Assembly: GCA_026985055.1 (NCBI GenBank)
Contig: JALSQZ010000193.1
Span: 1-32,396, forward strand
Origin: Sedimenticola sp.
Lineage (GTDB): Bacteria > Pseudomonadota > Gammaproteobacteria > Chromatiales > Chromatiaceae
DNA length: 32,396 nucleotides
Reading direction: 5' to 3'
The first letter of the stretch is position 1. Each line of letters starts with the position of its first letter. This document shows, piece after piece, positions 1 to 8,145 of the stretch. Below the pieces are notes generated by a model. That model worked only from the letters and a program-made list of their open reading frames with translations. It did not search any database and had not been told where the DNA came from. A program made the position numbers and the translations under genes.

Positions 1-88
1 CCAGATTGTTCGAACGGACAAAAGCCGATGTTATTCATCGACTTGCAGTGCGTTCGGGCAAGCTGGGTGAAAAGATCCCGGGAAAAAC
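1..88. repeat. Left copy of an 88-base edge repeat (partial cruciform element)
   Basis: These 88 bases match 32309-32396 with only three differences (positions 41, 48 and 49). The right-hand copy shows that the unit is the 3' part of a longer imperfect palindrome, so the left copy is cut by the window edge inside its 5' arm. The inner hairpin (about 23-41) is intact except for one base. The following bases, 89-284, hold no recognisable gene; a leftward 63-codon open frame crosses the repeat but looks like no family I know. Confidence 0.85.
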
Positions 89-284
89 CGGATAGCATGA
101 CAGGTACGAACTGTATCCAGCATAATCGTCACGTAACGTGCTGTAATTCTTGGTAAAAAACCCACATTTTGCGCGTTCTGGTGAAATATGCGGGTTAACC
201 TGAATACGCAGTTTCATCAGGGGCATATGATCGTTTGATTCATCGAGCTGTATAGTGGTTTCCGGTACTGCTTGAAAAAATAGT

Positions 285-313
285 AAAAAAAAGCCCCCTG
301 GCCGGCAGGGGGC
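285..313 (-). terminator. Rho-independent terminator of the SLH protease gene
   Basis: Read leftward, an 8-bp GC-rich stem (GCCCCCTG / CAGGGGGC, five-base loop, 293-313) is followed directly by eight T residues (285-292). It lies 20 bases beyond the protease stop codon, the expected place and orientation. Confidence 0.9.
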
Positions 314-332
314 GATGATAGCGCGAGTTTTG

Positions 333-2444
333 TCAGAGGTTGAATGTCTTGCTCAGGAATACTGCCATCTGATCCCGGTTTACATCGGCATCAGGGCAGT
401 AGTTTCCGCCGCCGCAACCGCCGGTGATGCCTTCGCTGGCCAGTTGCTCGATCCAGGCGGCTGCCCAATGGGTGGCGGGCACATCAGCAAACATGGTTCC
501 GGTGGGAGCGGGCGGCGTGTAACCGGCTCCGTGTTCCGATCTGAGCAGGAAGATAGCCATTTCAGCCCGGTTGACGATGTTGTCCGGGCAATAGAGCCCT
601 GCGGCACAACCGCCGGTGATTCCGTCGTCGGCCAGTTTTTCTATCCATGCGCCGGCCCAGTGGGAGATGGGAACATCGGAAAACATGGTGCCGGTGGCTG
701 GAGGAGGCGTGTAACTTCCGCCATTCATTCCTCTTTCCAGAAAGATCGCCATTTGCGCCCGGCTGACCTGTGCCCCAGGGCAATAGTTGCTGGCGTCACA
801 ACCCCCGGTGATTCCGGCAGCCACCAGTTTTTCGATTTCCAGCCAGGCCCAGAAACTGGTTGGTACATCGAGGAAGGTCTGTCTCTGGGTTACATGGATT
901 TTTGCCGCATCCCAGCCATCGGTGTCATTGTTGCTATCATCGGCATCGCTGCCGTCGTCATAGATTACGCCGAGCCAGTAGTCCCCGGTGGGAGTGTCCA
1001 GGGGGATGGTGACATTTACCATGTTGATGTTGGTGTTCTGCATGGCGGAAAAGGCCCAGCTGTAGTACTGAGTGCTCAGGAGGGTGTCAAAAGAAGAAAT
1101 GTTGTCATTTGTCGACAGGTACACCCTGAAACTCCGGGTAGCGGATGCGGACGTGCCGTTGGTGGCATTGGTCGCCGTATGCTTGAGGCCGGTAGTGGTA
1201 TCGCCACTGACAAGGTTGGCGTCATCCAGACGAGTGGCCAGCGCCTGGATATCGAAGTCGGCGGTACGCGCCACTGTTGGAATGGTGGTGTTGTTCACAT
1301 AGTCCACCCAAGCCTGGAAGGTACGGGTATAGCGGCCAATGGTGCTGCGGTTGGAAGTGGAGGCAACGGCGCCAACATATCGGTTGTTATTGTTGATGTA
1401 GTAGGCGCCGCTGCCGCTTTGTCCGCCCCAGAGCGCATCGAAACAGCCCCCGGTGGTGTCGATCTGGAGACGGTTGGTATCCGGGCAGGAGTCAAAACTT
1501 CCCCACCAGAAATACATATCCTTGCCGTTGTGCAGGCCAGGCTGACCGCAGCTTTCCGAAGGATAACTGACGTTGTACCAGGTTCTGGCGGTTTCAGTAG
1601 CGCAGTCGCCCCCTACCGACCAGCCAAACCAGCCGGTCAGCATGCCCACTGCGCGGGTGATGACGACCGCGCCGACATCATAGTTCCAGTCACCGTTGTT
1701 GGTCCAACCCGTCCAGCTTGCCATGGTCCCGGTAAGACCATATCCGTAGGCATCGCCATCGCCGTCATAAGCAGGATATACGTAGATGTCTCTGGCCCAA
1801 CCGTAGTCGTTGTCCCTGTCATAAACACAGTGACCGGCTGTCTGAACCACTTCCGCATCGCGCATGGTACCGGAACACACATACCAGTGACTGGCGCCGC
1901 CAGTGTCTTCAAAACGCATGACCAGTTTTACGTTCATGCGCCAGGGATGGTCTGTGTAGTTGCTGATCTTGGTCATGGAAGAAAAGCCATAGGGTTGTAT
2001 GTCTCCCGGTTGATCGTTCTGCAGGCCTTCTCCGGTTGATGGGGTCAATGCGCCTTCATATCCGCCTCCCTGGCTGGGCATGAGTTCGAGCCGTTTGGGA
2101 TCCGGGCTGTCGCCTATGGTTTGCACGCCGGTTCTGCTGTCATAGAAAACCGGGTTTCCCGGTCCCTGGTCGACGAACACTTTTGATGTGTTGCTGGCGT
2201 CCGGCATGGGCATGGGAGGAATCTGCTCGATGGGTGGATGATTGGGCTTCGGCAGATCGGCATCACTTCCCCCTGGCATGTATACAGGGTTGGGTGATGG
2301 GGTTTCGCTGGTTCTTGCCTGAATCTCTGCGGTAGTTGCATCACTGGCCACGGCGGCGTTTCCGGCCATGAGAATAATGCTTGCGGTAAAACAGGTGTGG
2401 AGCAACCTGCGACTCAGCCTGTCTGGTGAGAGTTGGTGTTTCAT
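333..2444 (-). CDS. Secreted V8/trypsin-like serine protease with three C-terminal SLH domains
   Basis: A 703-residue exported protein. Residues 1-33 are a signal peptide (two arginines, hydrophobic core, cut near AVA). The protease domain spans about 160-385, with a plausible triad His205 (TAGHC), Asp256 (NYDVGAV) and Ser343 (GQSGSG), the pattern of the V8 glutamyl-endopeptidase branch. About 395-520 is a beta-rich region resembling a CARDB-type domain. Three SLH repeats follow (about 523-575, 585-635, 650-700), each with ITGGC and YCP motifs, joined by Pro/Thr-rich linkers. SLH domains usually anchor proteins to cell-wall polymers, so surface attachment is likely, but the partner in a Gram-negative cell is unknown. 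I chose the ATG at 2444, not the longer frame from 2549, because AAGGAG lies 10 bases upstream and the signal peptide begins there. A terminator follows. Substrate unknown. Confidence 0.9.
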   Translation of the reverse strand: MKHQLSPDRLSRRLLHTCFTASIILMAGNAAVASDATTAEIQARTSETPSPNPVYMPGGSDADLPKPNHPPIEQIPPMPMPDASNTSKVFVDQGPGNPVFYDSRTGVQTIGDSPDPKRLELMPSQGGGYEGALTPSTGEGLQNDQPGDIQPYGFSSMTKISNYTDHPWRMNVKLVMRFEDTGGASHWYVCSGTMRDAEVVQTAGHCVYDRDNDYGWARDIYVYPAYDGDGDAYGYGLTGTMASWTGWTNNGDWNYDVGAVVITRAVGMLTGWFGWSVGGDCATETARTWYNVSYPSESCGQPGLHNGKDMYFWWGSFDSCPDTNRLQIDTTGGCFDALWGGQSGSGAYYINNNNRYVGAVASTSNRSTIGRYTRTFQAWVDYVNNTTIPTVARTADFDIQALATRLDDANLVSGDTTTGLKHTATNATNGTSASATRSFRVYLSTNDNISSFDTLLSTQYYSWAFSAMQNTNINMVNVTIPLDTPTGDYWLGVIYDDGSDADDSNNDTDGWDAAKIHVTQRQTFLDVPTSFWAWLEIEKLVAAGITGGCDASNYCPGAQVSRAQMAIFLERGMNGGSYTPPPATGTMFSDVPISHWAGAWIEKLADDGITGGCAAGLYCPDNIVNRAEMAIFLLRSEHGAGYTPPAPTGTMFADVPATHWAAAWIEQLASEGITGGCGGGNYCPDADVNRDQMAVFLSKTFNL

Positions 2445-2535
2445 TGTCAATTTCTCCTTGTGCATGGTTATCGCGTAATCAGTCGGTTTTGCTGGCATTT
2501 GGGAATAGTGCGCAGAATTTCTCTCCAACAGAAGC

Positions 2536-2573
2536 GTGACGCACGTCACACTTGTGTCTGGCTTTCAAGTATA
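2536..2573 (-). promoter_or_regulatory. Possible promoter and palindromic operator of the protease gene
   Basis: Read leftward, TATACT at 2573-2568 could be a -10 box. It is followed by the palindrome GTGACG-CA-CGTCAC (2536-2549), which would sit just after the transcription start, a place suited to a repressor site. No good -35 match was found, so this is tentative. The rest of 2550-2708 shows nothing else. Confidence 0.3.
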
Positions 2574-2708
2574 GTCGCTAGGGTGGGGTTTACCTGTAGG
2601 ATATGGCCTATGATTGGCGTAGGCTGATTCCCTATTCTGTCGCTGAACCGGAAAATCCTGATTGTCTGCTTCCTTCAATTTTGCTGATGGCGCAATCTGG
2701 TGTCCCGA

Positions 2709-2745
2709 ACATGTAGCTGAAAAATGTTGTTTTTCAGCTACATGT
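2709..2745 (-). terminator. Strong hairpin at the end of the beta-helix gene
   Basis: A perfect 16-bp stem (ACATGTAGCTGAAAAA and its complement) with a five-base loop begins at the stop codon of the leftward gene. In the leftward transcript there is no U-run after the stem, although one arm ends in U residues. It may be an atypical terminator or an RNA-stabilising 3' hairpin. Confidence 0.5.
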
Positions 2746-4262
2746 CACTGGTTTGGGTTTTCTGTCCCGGAAATATCCGGCGAGTGGTCATGACCTGGTG
2801 TGATTACCGCTCTCAGTTGTCCGCCATATTCCCAGGGGCCGGCGCTTACCGGGTTGCGGCGTGGCCGGCCTTCCCGATCCATGGGGGTGGTAGAAAGGAG
2901 CCGGGTCGAATCGAAAAAAGGCGCGGTTTTATCCGGGCGATAATCGCTGGCTTGGCCCATGCCGTCCGGGGGGAAATGATTGAACCAGCTGCTACTGAAG
3001 GATCTGAGCCGTTTTTCTTCCGGGGAGGGAGAAAAGCCGTCGAAGTGACCGCCGATATAGACATTGCCACTGAACATGTTGCCGGTAACCGTATCCTGAT
3101 CGACTTCCACCAGTACCGTGTCGGGGTTTGTACTGATGCTGCCAGCGGAAAGGCGGGTACCGAGCAGAACATTGTTGCGAATCTGGTTGCGGTCAGACCA
3201 TGCGATGGTCTGCAGTACATGGCGACTGTTGTTGCCCAGGAACAGATTGTGCTCGATGCGGTTGTTGCTGGAACCGAGCTCGGGCACATCCGTCTCCTGC
3301 CAGAAGCTGGTGCCATGACGGGTGTATGGACCGATGATATTGTTGCGCACTACGGCATTGCGCACAGAGGTGAAGTTGGGGCCGATATTGCTGTTGTGGA
3401 AATAATTGTTTTCCACCAGAATGAACTCGGATATTCCCTGTCCCAGCTGTTCCAGGGCGCTGCCATGACAACGGGGGTCGTCATAGGGAATGCCGTCGTC
3501 TTCACAGGTGCTTATGGGGTCGGCGTTGATCTGAAAATCCGAGCTGCTGTTGTGGTACAGCTCATTGTTGCGTACGACAGCCCAGTCACCGCCATTGGAC
3601 AGATAGATGCCATGGCCGTCCCCGTCCCCGCCGCCGTATCCGGTATTGCCGTCCAGCACCATCCAGTCCGATTGCCCGGAAAAGAACGGGTCCTTGTACT
3701 GGTTCCCTGCCTTGGTGTTGAGAATGGCGATGCCTTTCTGGTGCCCGCTGGCCTGATATGCCAGACCAACGCTGCGAATGCCGTAGCTGCCTCCTTGCAG
3801 GTTGAACCCGTCAATGGCGACATAATCGGCGCCTTCCAGATTGAAGCAGCTGGCCCGGCCATTGTTGCAGCAATCGATGTTGACCTCAGGGGATTGTGCT
3901 TTCAAGACCACTGGCATGTCATAGGTGCCAGACTGATCCTCATCGAGTTGCCAGCATCCCTGGTACTGCCCTTCCTGAAAAAGTATCTGGTCACCCGGTC
4001 GTACCTGGGAGAGAGCGCTGCCGACCGACATGGGAGCTCCTTCGCTGCCATCACCATTGCCCTGCGGGCTTACATGCAGTATGCGTTTCGGTTTGTAATT
4101 CCTGTCGGTGTAATAGCGATTGAAGCGTTCCGTAGTGCCAAAGAAATCCGCGCCTCTTTGTGGCACAGTCACCAGGCCGGGGTATGGTGCAGCATAAACT
4201 GATGAGACGGTAAGCAGTATAAGCAGGCCCGTTGCCGATATCGTGTGTGGTTTGTGTTTCAT
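2745..4262 (-). CDS. Secreted right-handed parallel beta-helix (pectate-lyase-like) protein
   Basis: A 505-residue protein with an N-terminal signal peptide (about 1-24, cut near VYA-A). From about 60 it reads as a parallel beta-helix: short strand repeats rich in Asn, Gly and Val, with the N-ladder pattern (VVRNNEL, ILVENNYFHNSN, AVVRNNIIG, NRIEHNLFLGNN, NQIRNNVLLG) typical of right-handed beta-helix and CASH-type domains. It opens with ILHVSPQGNGDGS and PGDQILFQEG, usual in polysaccharide lyase and epimerase relatives. Family members act on or bind extracellular polysaccharides. No catalytic residue set could be assigned, so the activity is open. GGAAA precedes the ATG. It is divergent from trpB and separated by 264 bases from the protease gene, which has its own promoter-like region, so co-transcription is uncertain. 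Confidence 0.8.
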   Translation of the reverse strand: MKHKPHTISATGLLILLTVSSVYAAPYPGLVTVPQRGADFFGTTERFNRYYTDRNYKPKRILHVSPQGNGDGSEGAPMSVGSALSQVRPGDQILFQEGQYQGCWQLDEDQSGTYDMPVVLKAQSPEVNIDCCNNGRASCFNLEGADYVAIDGFNLQGGSYGIRSVGLAYQASGHQKGIAILNTKAGNQYKDPFFSGQSDWMVLDGNTGYGGGDGDGHGIYLSNGGDWAVVRNNELYHNSSSDFQINADPISTCEDDGIPYDDPRCHGSALEQLGQGISEFILVENNYFHNSNIGPNFTSVRNAVVRNNIIGPYTRHGTSFWQETDVPELGSSNNRIEHNLFLGNNSRHVLQTIAWSDRNQIRNNVLLGTRLSAGSISTNPDTVLVEVDQDTVTGNMFSGNVYIGGHFDGFSPSPEEKRLRSFSSSWFNHFPPDGMGQASDYRPDKTAPFFDSTRLLSTTPMDREGRPRRNPVSAGPWEYGGQLRAVITPGHDHSPDISGTENPNQ

Positions 4263-4370
4263 CGGAATTTCCGTTTCAGTCCATTGCTTGAAACCTTAGT
4301 CCTGATGACCGTTTTTGTCCATTGGTCCAAACCGACATAGATTGTTGCCGAGTTAATAATATGCTCCCGG

Positions 4371-4400
4371 TTGTCCAGGATGGGGTGATTGGCGCATAAT
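4371..4400 (+). promoter_or_regulatory. Candidate trpB promoter
   Basis: TTGTCC (4371-4376) and CATAAT (4395-4400) are separated by 18 bases and could form a sigma-70 promoter, with a leader of about 110 bases before trpB. Each box departs from consensus. The four-codon mini-frame M-P-R-W-stop at 4399-4413 is noted in the findings. Confidence 0.35.
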
Positions 4401-4520
4401 GCCAAGGTGGTAGTTGGCTGATATCAGCTTGTGTGTCGGATCTGTTGGCGATCCTTCAGTGATTTCTGTAGCGGGTTCTCAGCTTCAGCAGGCGCGGGGG
4501 CGGCAACCGGGGAGAAAAAA

Positions 4521-5720
4521 ATGAAAATCGATTTCAATGCTATGCCGGATGAAGAGGGCTTTTTTGGTGAATATGGCGGCCAGATAATTCCGCCAGAGCT
4601 CAAGGCGATCATGGATGATATCGACAGGGCATACGAGGAAGTACGACAAACCAGAGACTTTCAGAATGAACTGGCCAGTCTCTATGCGGATTATGTCGGT
4701 CGTCCCAGCCCCGTCTTTCATGCCCGGCGCTTGAGTGAACAGATCGGTGGCGCTCAGATCTTCCTGAAGCGTGAGGATCTGAATCATACGGGCGCGCACA
4801 AGATCAACCATTGCCTGGGGGAGGCGCTGCTGGCAAAGCATATGGGAAAGACCAAGGTGCTGGCGGAAACCGGCGCCGGTCAGCATGGGGTGGCCCTGGC
4901 CACGGCCTGCGCCCTTGTGGGTATCGAGTGTGAAATTCACATGGGGGAAATCGATATTGCCAAGGAGCACCCGAACGTCACCAAGATGAAGATTCTTGGT
5001 TGCAAGTTGGTGCCTGTATCCCGGGGTACGCGCACCCTCAAGGATGCCGTGGACAGTGCTTTCGAGGAGTATCTGAAAGACCCCCAGAATTTTTTCTATG
5101 CGATCGGTTCCGTTGTGGGTCCGCATCCGTTTCCCAGGATGGTGCGGGACTTTCAGAGCATAGTGGGCAAGGAAGCGCGTGCCCAGTTTCTTGAAAAGCA
5201 GGGCCGTCTGCCGGATGTAATCATGGCCTGTGTAGGCGGTGGCTCGAATGCCATTGGGTTGTTTACCGAGTTTCTACCAGATGAGGAGGTTCGCATCATA
5301 GGCGTGGAACCCGCAGGACGGGGTTTGGATACCCCGGATCATGCCGCGACTCTTACCAAGGGAAGCAAGGGGGCCATCCACGGTTTCAAATGCTACAACC
5401 TGCAGGACGAGGAAGGCAATCCTCTGGCCGTGTACTCCATCGCTTCCGGTCTGGATTATCCGGGCGTGGGGCCGCAGCATTGTTATTTGAAGGACATGGA
5501 ACGGGTGGAATATGTCACCGCGGATGACCAGGAATGCCTGGACGCCTTCATCAAGCTTTCCCGTACCGAGGGCATCATTCCGGCGCTGGAAAGCGCCCAT
5601 GCGGTGGCTCATGCCTGCAAGCTGGCGAAGGAAATGCCACCAGAGCAGAGTATTCTGGTGAATCTCTCCGGTCGGGGGGACAAGGATGCCGATTTTGTGG
5701 CGGACAAGCTGAAACTCTGA
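4521..5720 (+). CDS. trpB: Tryptophan synthase beta chain (stand-alone)
   Basis: A 399-residue PLP enzyme that condenses indole with L-serine to give L-tryptophan, the last step of tryptophan biosynthesis; normal length for TrpB. Visible family motifs are FGEYGGQ at the N-terminus, the PLP lysine K94 in TGAHKIN, the catalytic glutamate E115 in [10 protein letters not shown], the phosphate-binding GGGSNAIG loop, [17 protein letters not shown] [12 protein letters not shown], and GRGDKD at the C-terminus. The start is the ATG after GGGGAG; the open frame extends 30 codons further upstream but reads as non-coding. In most proteobacteria trpB is fused in an operon with trpA; here no trpA, trpF or other trp gene is adjacent. 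It may be an extra copy, salvage indole, or act on other substrates. Active-site residues look intact. Confidence 0.93.
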   Translation: MKIDFNAMPDEEGFFGEYGGQIIPPELKAIMDDIDRAYEEVRQTRDFQNELASLYADYVGRPSPVFHARRLSEQIGGAQIFLKREDLNHTGAHKINHCLGEALLAKHMGKTKVLAETGAGQHGVALATACALVGIECEIHMGEIDIAKEHPNVTKMKILGCKLVPVSRGTRTLKDAVDSAFEEYLKDPQNFFYAIGSVVGPHPFPRMVRDFQSIVGKEARAQFLEKQGRLPDVIMACVGGGSNAIGLFTEFLPDEEVRIIGVEPAGRGLDTPDHAATLTKGSKGAIHGFKCYNLQDEEGNPLAVYSIASGLDYPGVGPQHCYLKDMERVEYVTADDQECLDAFIKLSRTEGIIPALESAHAVAHACKLAKEMPPEQSILVNLSGRGDKDADFVADKLKL

Positions 5721-5794
5721 CGGGGGTCTTGAAAAACCCCATGGAAGGGGACAAGCTCGGATGATTATTGATTTCTGTGGCTCAGGGAGGAGCT

Positions 5795-6211
5795 ATGTCA
5801 AAAACTGTTCTGTTTGTTTTTTTCCTGACCGGAGCAGCGACTGCTGCCGAGGTGTATCGTTGTACCCAGCCTGATGGAGGCGTCAGCTTTCAACAGCAGG
5901 CTTGTTCTCATGAAGGCCGTCGCATCGAAACCGGACAGGCCCAGTCCGCGTGGGCGCCTCTGCGATCTGCAGAGAAAGCCCTGTATCAGCGTTATCGAAA
6001 GCGGGATCGGGAACGCCTGCAGCGCAAACGCAAGCTTCGTCGGCAGACAGCCGGACAATCCACGGTGGATGAACGCCGTTGCCTGCTCAAGCGACAGCAG
6101 CTGGAGTCGGTGAGCGCGGAACTGCGGCGTGGTTACAAGGCGGGCAGGGGTGAAAAGCTGCGCCGCAGACGCGACAACTACGAGGAGTACCTGAGGCGCT
6201 TCTGTCCCTGA
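5795..6211 (+). CDS. Small exported DUF4124-type protein
   Basis: A 138-residue protein. A signal peptide (about 1-18, ending ATAA) is followed by EVYRCTQPDGGVSFQQQAC, the short DUF4124 pattern seen in many small envelope proteins of Proteobacteria: a strand, a Cys pair and an aromatic. The remainder (about 60-138) is a highly basic, Arg/Lys-rich helical stretch with two further Cys (DERRCLLKRQ and the terminal RRFCP). The start ATG has an excellent ribosome binding site (AGGGAGG, four bases away). It lies 74 bases after trpB in the same direction and may be read through from it; no clear terminator separates them. The function of DUF4124 is not known, and the basic tail suggests binding to an anionic partner, which is inference. 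Confidence 0.8.
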   Translation: MSKTVLFVFFLTGAATAAEVYRCTQPDGGVSFQQQACSHEGRRIETGQAQSAWAPLRSAEKALYQRYRKRDRERLQRKRKLRRQTAGQSTVDERRCLLKRQQLESVSAELRRGYKAGRGEKLRRRRDNYEEYLRRFCP

Positions 6212-6252
6212 CCCGTTTCCGCCGCCTGTCCGGGTAAGCGGCGATTCATTCC

Positions 6253-7281
6253 TCAGCGCCCTTTTTCCGCCGAACGCCAGAGCTGGAAACTGGGGTGAGA
6301 CAGGTAGCCCTTGCTCAGAATGAAATTCAATACATTGCGCAGGCGGAAGAAGTGTACCACCGAGTCCACGCGAATGATCTCGCGGCCGTTTTCATCGAAG
6401 AAGATCAGGGTCGGGGCATAAAAGAGTCCCAGTCTGTTGGCCCACTCCCTGGCGAGCAGTTTCTGGCCGTCCGGCGTGACAACCGGATCCTTGCCATGGA
6501 TGTTCAGCTGCACGCTTTCAAAGGAGTCGAAGAGCTTGCGTATGGCAGGCTGGCGCAAAAGCTGGGTATGCAGAATGTCGCAGGCATGACAGTTGCCCTG
6601 CTCGAAAAATACCGCGAGCGGGCGTTCGGCGGAAAAACGGCTGCGATCCAGGTTGTATGGTGGCGGCATGAAAAAGTCCTCCTCCACCATGTCTTCCGCT
6701 TCGAAACGCAGGGTGCTGTCTCCACGGGCCAGGTAAACGTGAAAGGGCTCCCGTTTGTAATGTTCCCCGGCCACGTATTCGAGGGCCGCGCGAAACTGGT
6801 ATGGCGGATAATAGCCGCGCAAGCGCAAGGCAATTTTTCCCTCCTTGTCATAGAACACCAGAGATGGCGTGAAATTGGTGCCCATCTTCAGGGCATAATC
6901 ACGCTCGGTCATGCTGATTCCCTGGGGCGTCGTGACCTCTTCCGGACTCCAGATGTCGATGGCGATGACATCGAAATTGTCCCGGGTGTATTTGACGATG
7001 TCCCGCTGCTTGAAGTTGATCTCCATGAGTTGCCGGCAATAGGGACAGCGTTTCTGGCCGAAATAGACGATGATTCCCTTCTTGCCGTTCTGAATGGCAT
7101 CGGTCAGATCTTCCTGGAGGTCGAGGAAGCTTTCCTTGAACCAGTCGGGATGCTGAACCATCTCCTTCAGGGGGATGTCATCGAATACCAGTGGGTCATC
7201 GTCCTGGGCGGCGGGAAGACTCTTTCCCCAGGCCGCCAGGCTGAGGATCAATATGCCAAGTAGTGAAATACGGACACTCAT
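6253..7281 (-). CDS. Exported protein with two thioredoxin-like domains (CPYC and CHAC)
   Basis: A 342-residue protein with a signal peptide (about 1-25). The first thioredoxin fold (about 50-180) has the active site C79-P-Y-C82 and the cis-proline in FTPS (P139). A second fold (about 215-330) has C231-H-A-C234 and YAPT. Both pairs keep two cysteines, so both could be redox active in the periplasm. SoxW-like and DsbD-C-like proteins are the nearest types I can name; duplicated folds in one chain are less usual. The start at 7281 overlaps the cysQ stop as ATGA, so translation is probably coupled; the longer frame upstream of 7281 overlaps cysQ and is not used. The gene ends 41 bases from the convergent DUF4124 gene. 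Substrate unknown. Confidence 0.85.
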   Translation of the reverse strand: MSVRISLLGILILSLAAWGKSLPAAQDDDPLVFDDIPLKEMVQHPDWFKESFLDLQEDLTDAIQNGKKGIIVYFGQKRCPYCRQLMEINFKQRDIVKYTRDNFDVIAIDIWSPEEVTTPQGISMTERDYALKMGTNFTPSLVFYDKEGKIALRLRGYYPPYQFRAALEYVAGEHYKREPFHVYLARGDSTLRFEAEDMVEEDFFMPPPYNLDRSRFSAERPLAVFFEQGNCHACDILHTQLLRQPAIRKLFDSFESVQLNIHGKDPVVTPDGQKLLAREWANRLGLFYAPTLIFFDENGREIIRVDSVVHFFRLRNVLNFILSKGYLSHPSFQLWRSAEKGR

Positions 7282-8066
7282 AACCAGATTTTCCAATCGA
7301 TGCTGCTGTCGCCAAAAACCAGAAAACAGGGATTGAGCAGGGATTCCTTCTGGTTGTAGCGCAATCGTTGCATGGCCGTGTCTGTAACCTGACCGCCTGC
7401 GGCTTCCACCACCGCCTGGGCGGCGGCTGTATCCCACTCGGATGTGGGGCCGAGGCGCGGATAGATGTCTGCCTTGCCTTCGGCCACCAGACAGAGTTTC
7501 AAGGAGCTTCCCATGCTGAGCATGGTGTGCTCCGGCAGACGGCTCAGAAAGTTCCTGAGGCTGTCTCCGGCATGGGAACGGCTGCCGGCCACGCGCATGG
7601 GATGAGCGCAGTCCTTGGTCACATGGATGGCCTGAGGGGTTGCACCCTGCTCTTCGCGGAAGGCGCCTTTGTCGATGTCGCCATAATAGGAAACGCCGGT
7701 TACCGGAACATGCACCACGCCGAGCACGGGCAGGCCGTCTTGGACAAGGGCGATATTTACCGTGAACTCGCCATTGCGTTTGACGAATTCACGGGTGCCG
7801 TCCAGAGGGTCGATGAGCCAGTAACGACGCCAGCTGCGCCTTTCTTCCCAGGGGACGTCCGCCGATTCCTCCGACAGGACCGGGATTTCAGGAGTCAGCC
7901 GTTTCAGCGCTGCCGTAATATATTCATGTGAGGCCAGATCCGCCTGGGTCAGCGGTGAATCGTCCTCCTTGTGTTGCACGGCAAAGTCCTGTTCATAAAT
8001 CGCCAGAATGGCCTTGCCTGCTTCACGGGAGACATGGTTGATGAGCTGAATGTCTGGTAATGTCAT
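7278..8066 (-). CDS. cysQ: 3'(2'),5'-bisphosphate nucleotidase CysQ
   Basis: A 262-residue magnesium-dependent phosphatase of the inositol-monophosphatase superfamily. It hydrolyses 3'-phosphoadenosine 5'-phosphate (PAP), the by-product of sulfate assimilation, to AMP and phosphate. The metal-binding signatures are clear: E66-E67 in LSEES, the DPLDGT box (86-91) followed by REFVKRNGEF, and SEWDTAA near the C-terminus. Length is normal. The ATG at 8066 was chosen over the longer frame to 8219 because homologues start with a helix like LPDIQLINHVSREAG; the ribosome binding site is weak. It shares an ATGA overlap with the double-thioredoxin gene and is divergent from yrfG, with a 79-base promoter region between them. 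Confidence 0.92.
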   Translation of the reverse strand: MTLPDIQLINHVSREAGKAILAIYEQDFAVQHKEDDSPLTQADLASHEYITAALKRLTPEIPVLSEESADVPWEERRSWRRYWLIDPLDGTREFVKRNGEFTVNIALVQDGLPVLGVVHVPVTGVSYYGDIDKGAFREEQGATPQAIHVTKDCAHPMRVAGSRSHAGDSLRNFLSRLPEHTMLSMGSSLKLCLVAEGKADIYPRLGPTSEWDTAAAQAVVEAAGGQVTDTAMQRLRYNQKESLLNPCFLVFGDSSIDWKIWL

Positions 8067-8145
8067 GGATACAGGTAATCCGGAAATCAGTGCGCCCCTG
8101 CCAGTTGCGGCAGGCCTTGTTTTCTTTTTTGGGACACGATACCAC

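Noticed and set aside
35..226. Leftward 63-codon frame at the left edge as a transposase remnant
   Set aside because: It crosses the palindromic repeat and shows no transposase motif; not called.
315..2039. Long rightward open frame (574 codons) opposite the SLH protease
   Set aside because: It lies antisense to a protein with clear signal peptide, catalytic and SLH motifs, and its translation is Gly/Val-rich without domain features.
2724..4202. Long rightward open frame (492 codons) opposite the beta-helix gene
   Set aside because: Shadow of a Gly/Asn-rich coding strand; no recognisable motif and no ribosome binding site.
5721..5760. GGGGT/ACCCC hairpin after trpB as a terminator
   Set aside because: Short stem, long loop and no T-run; not convincing.
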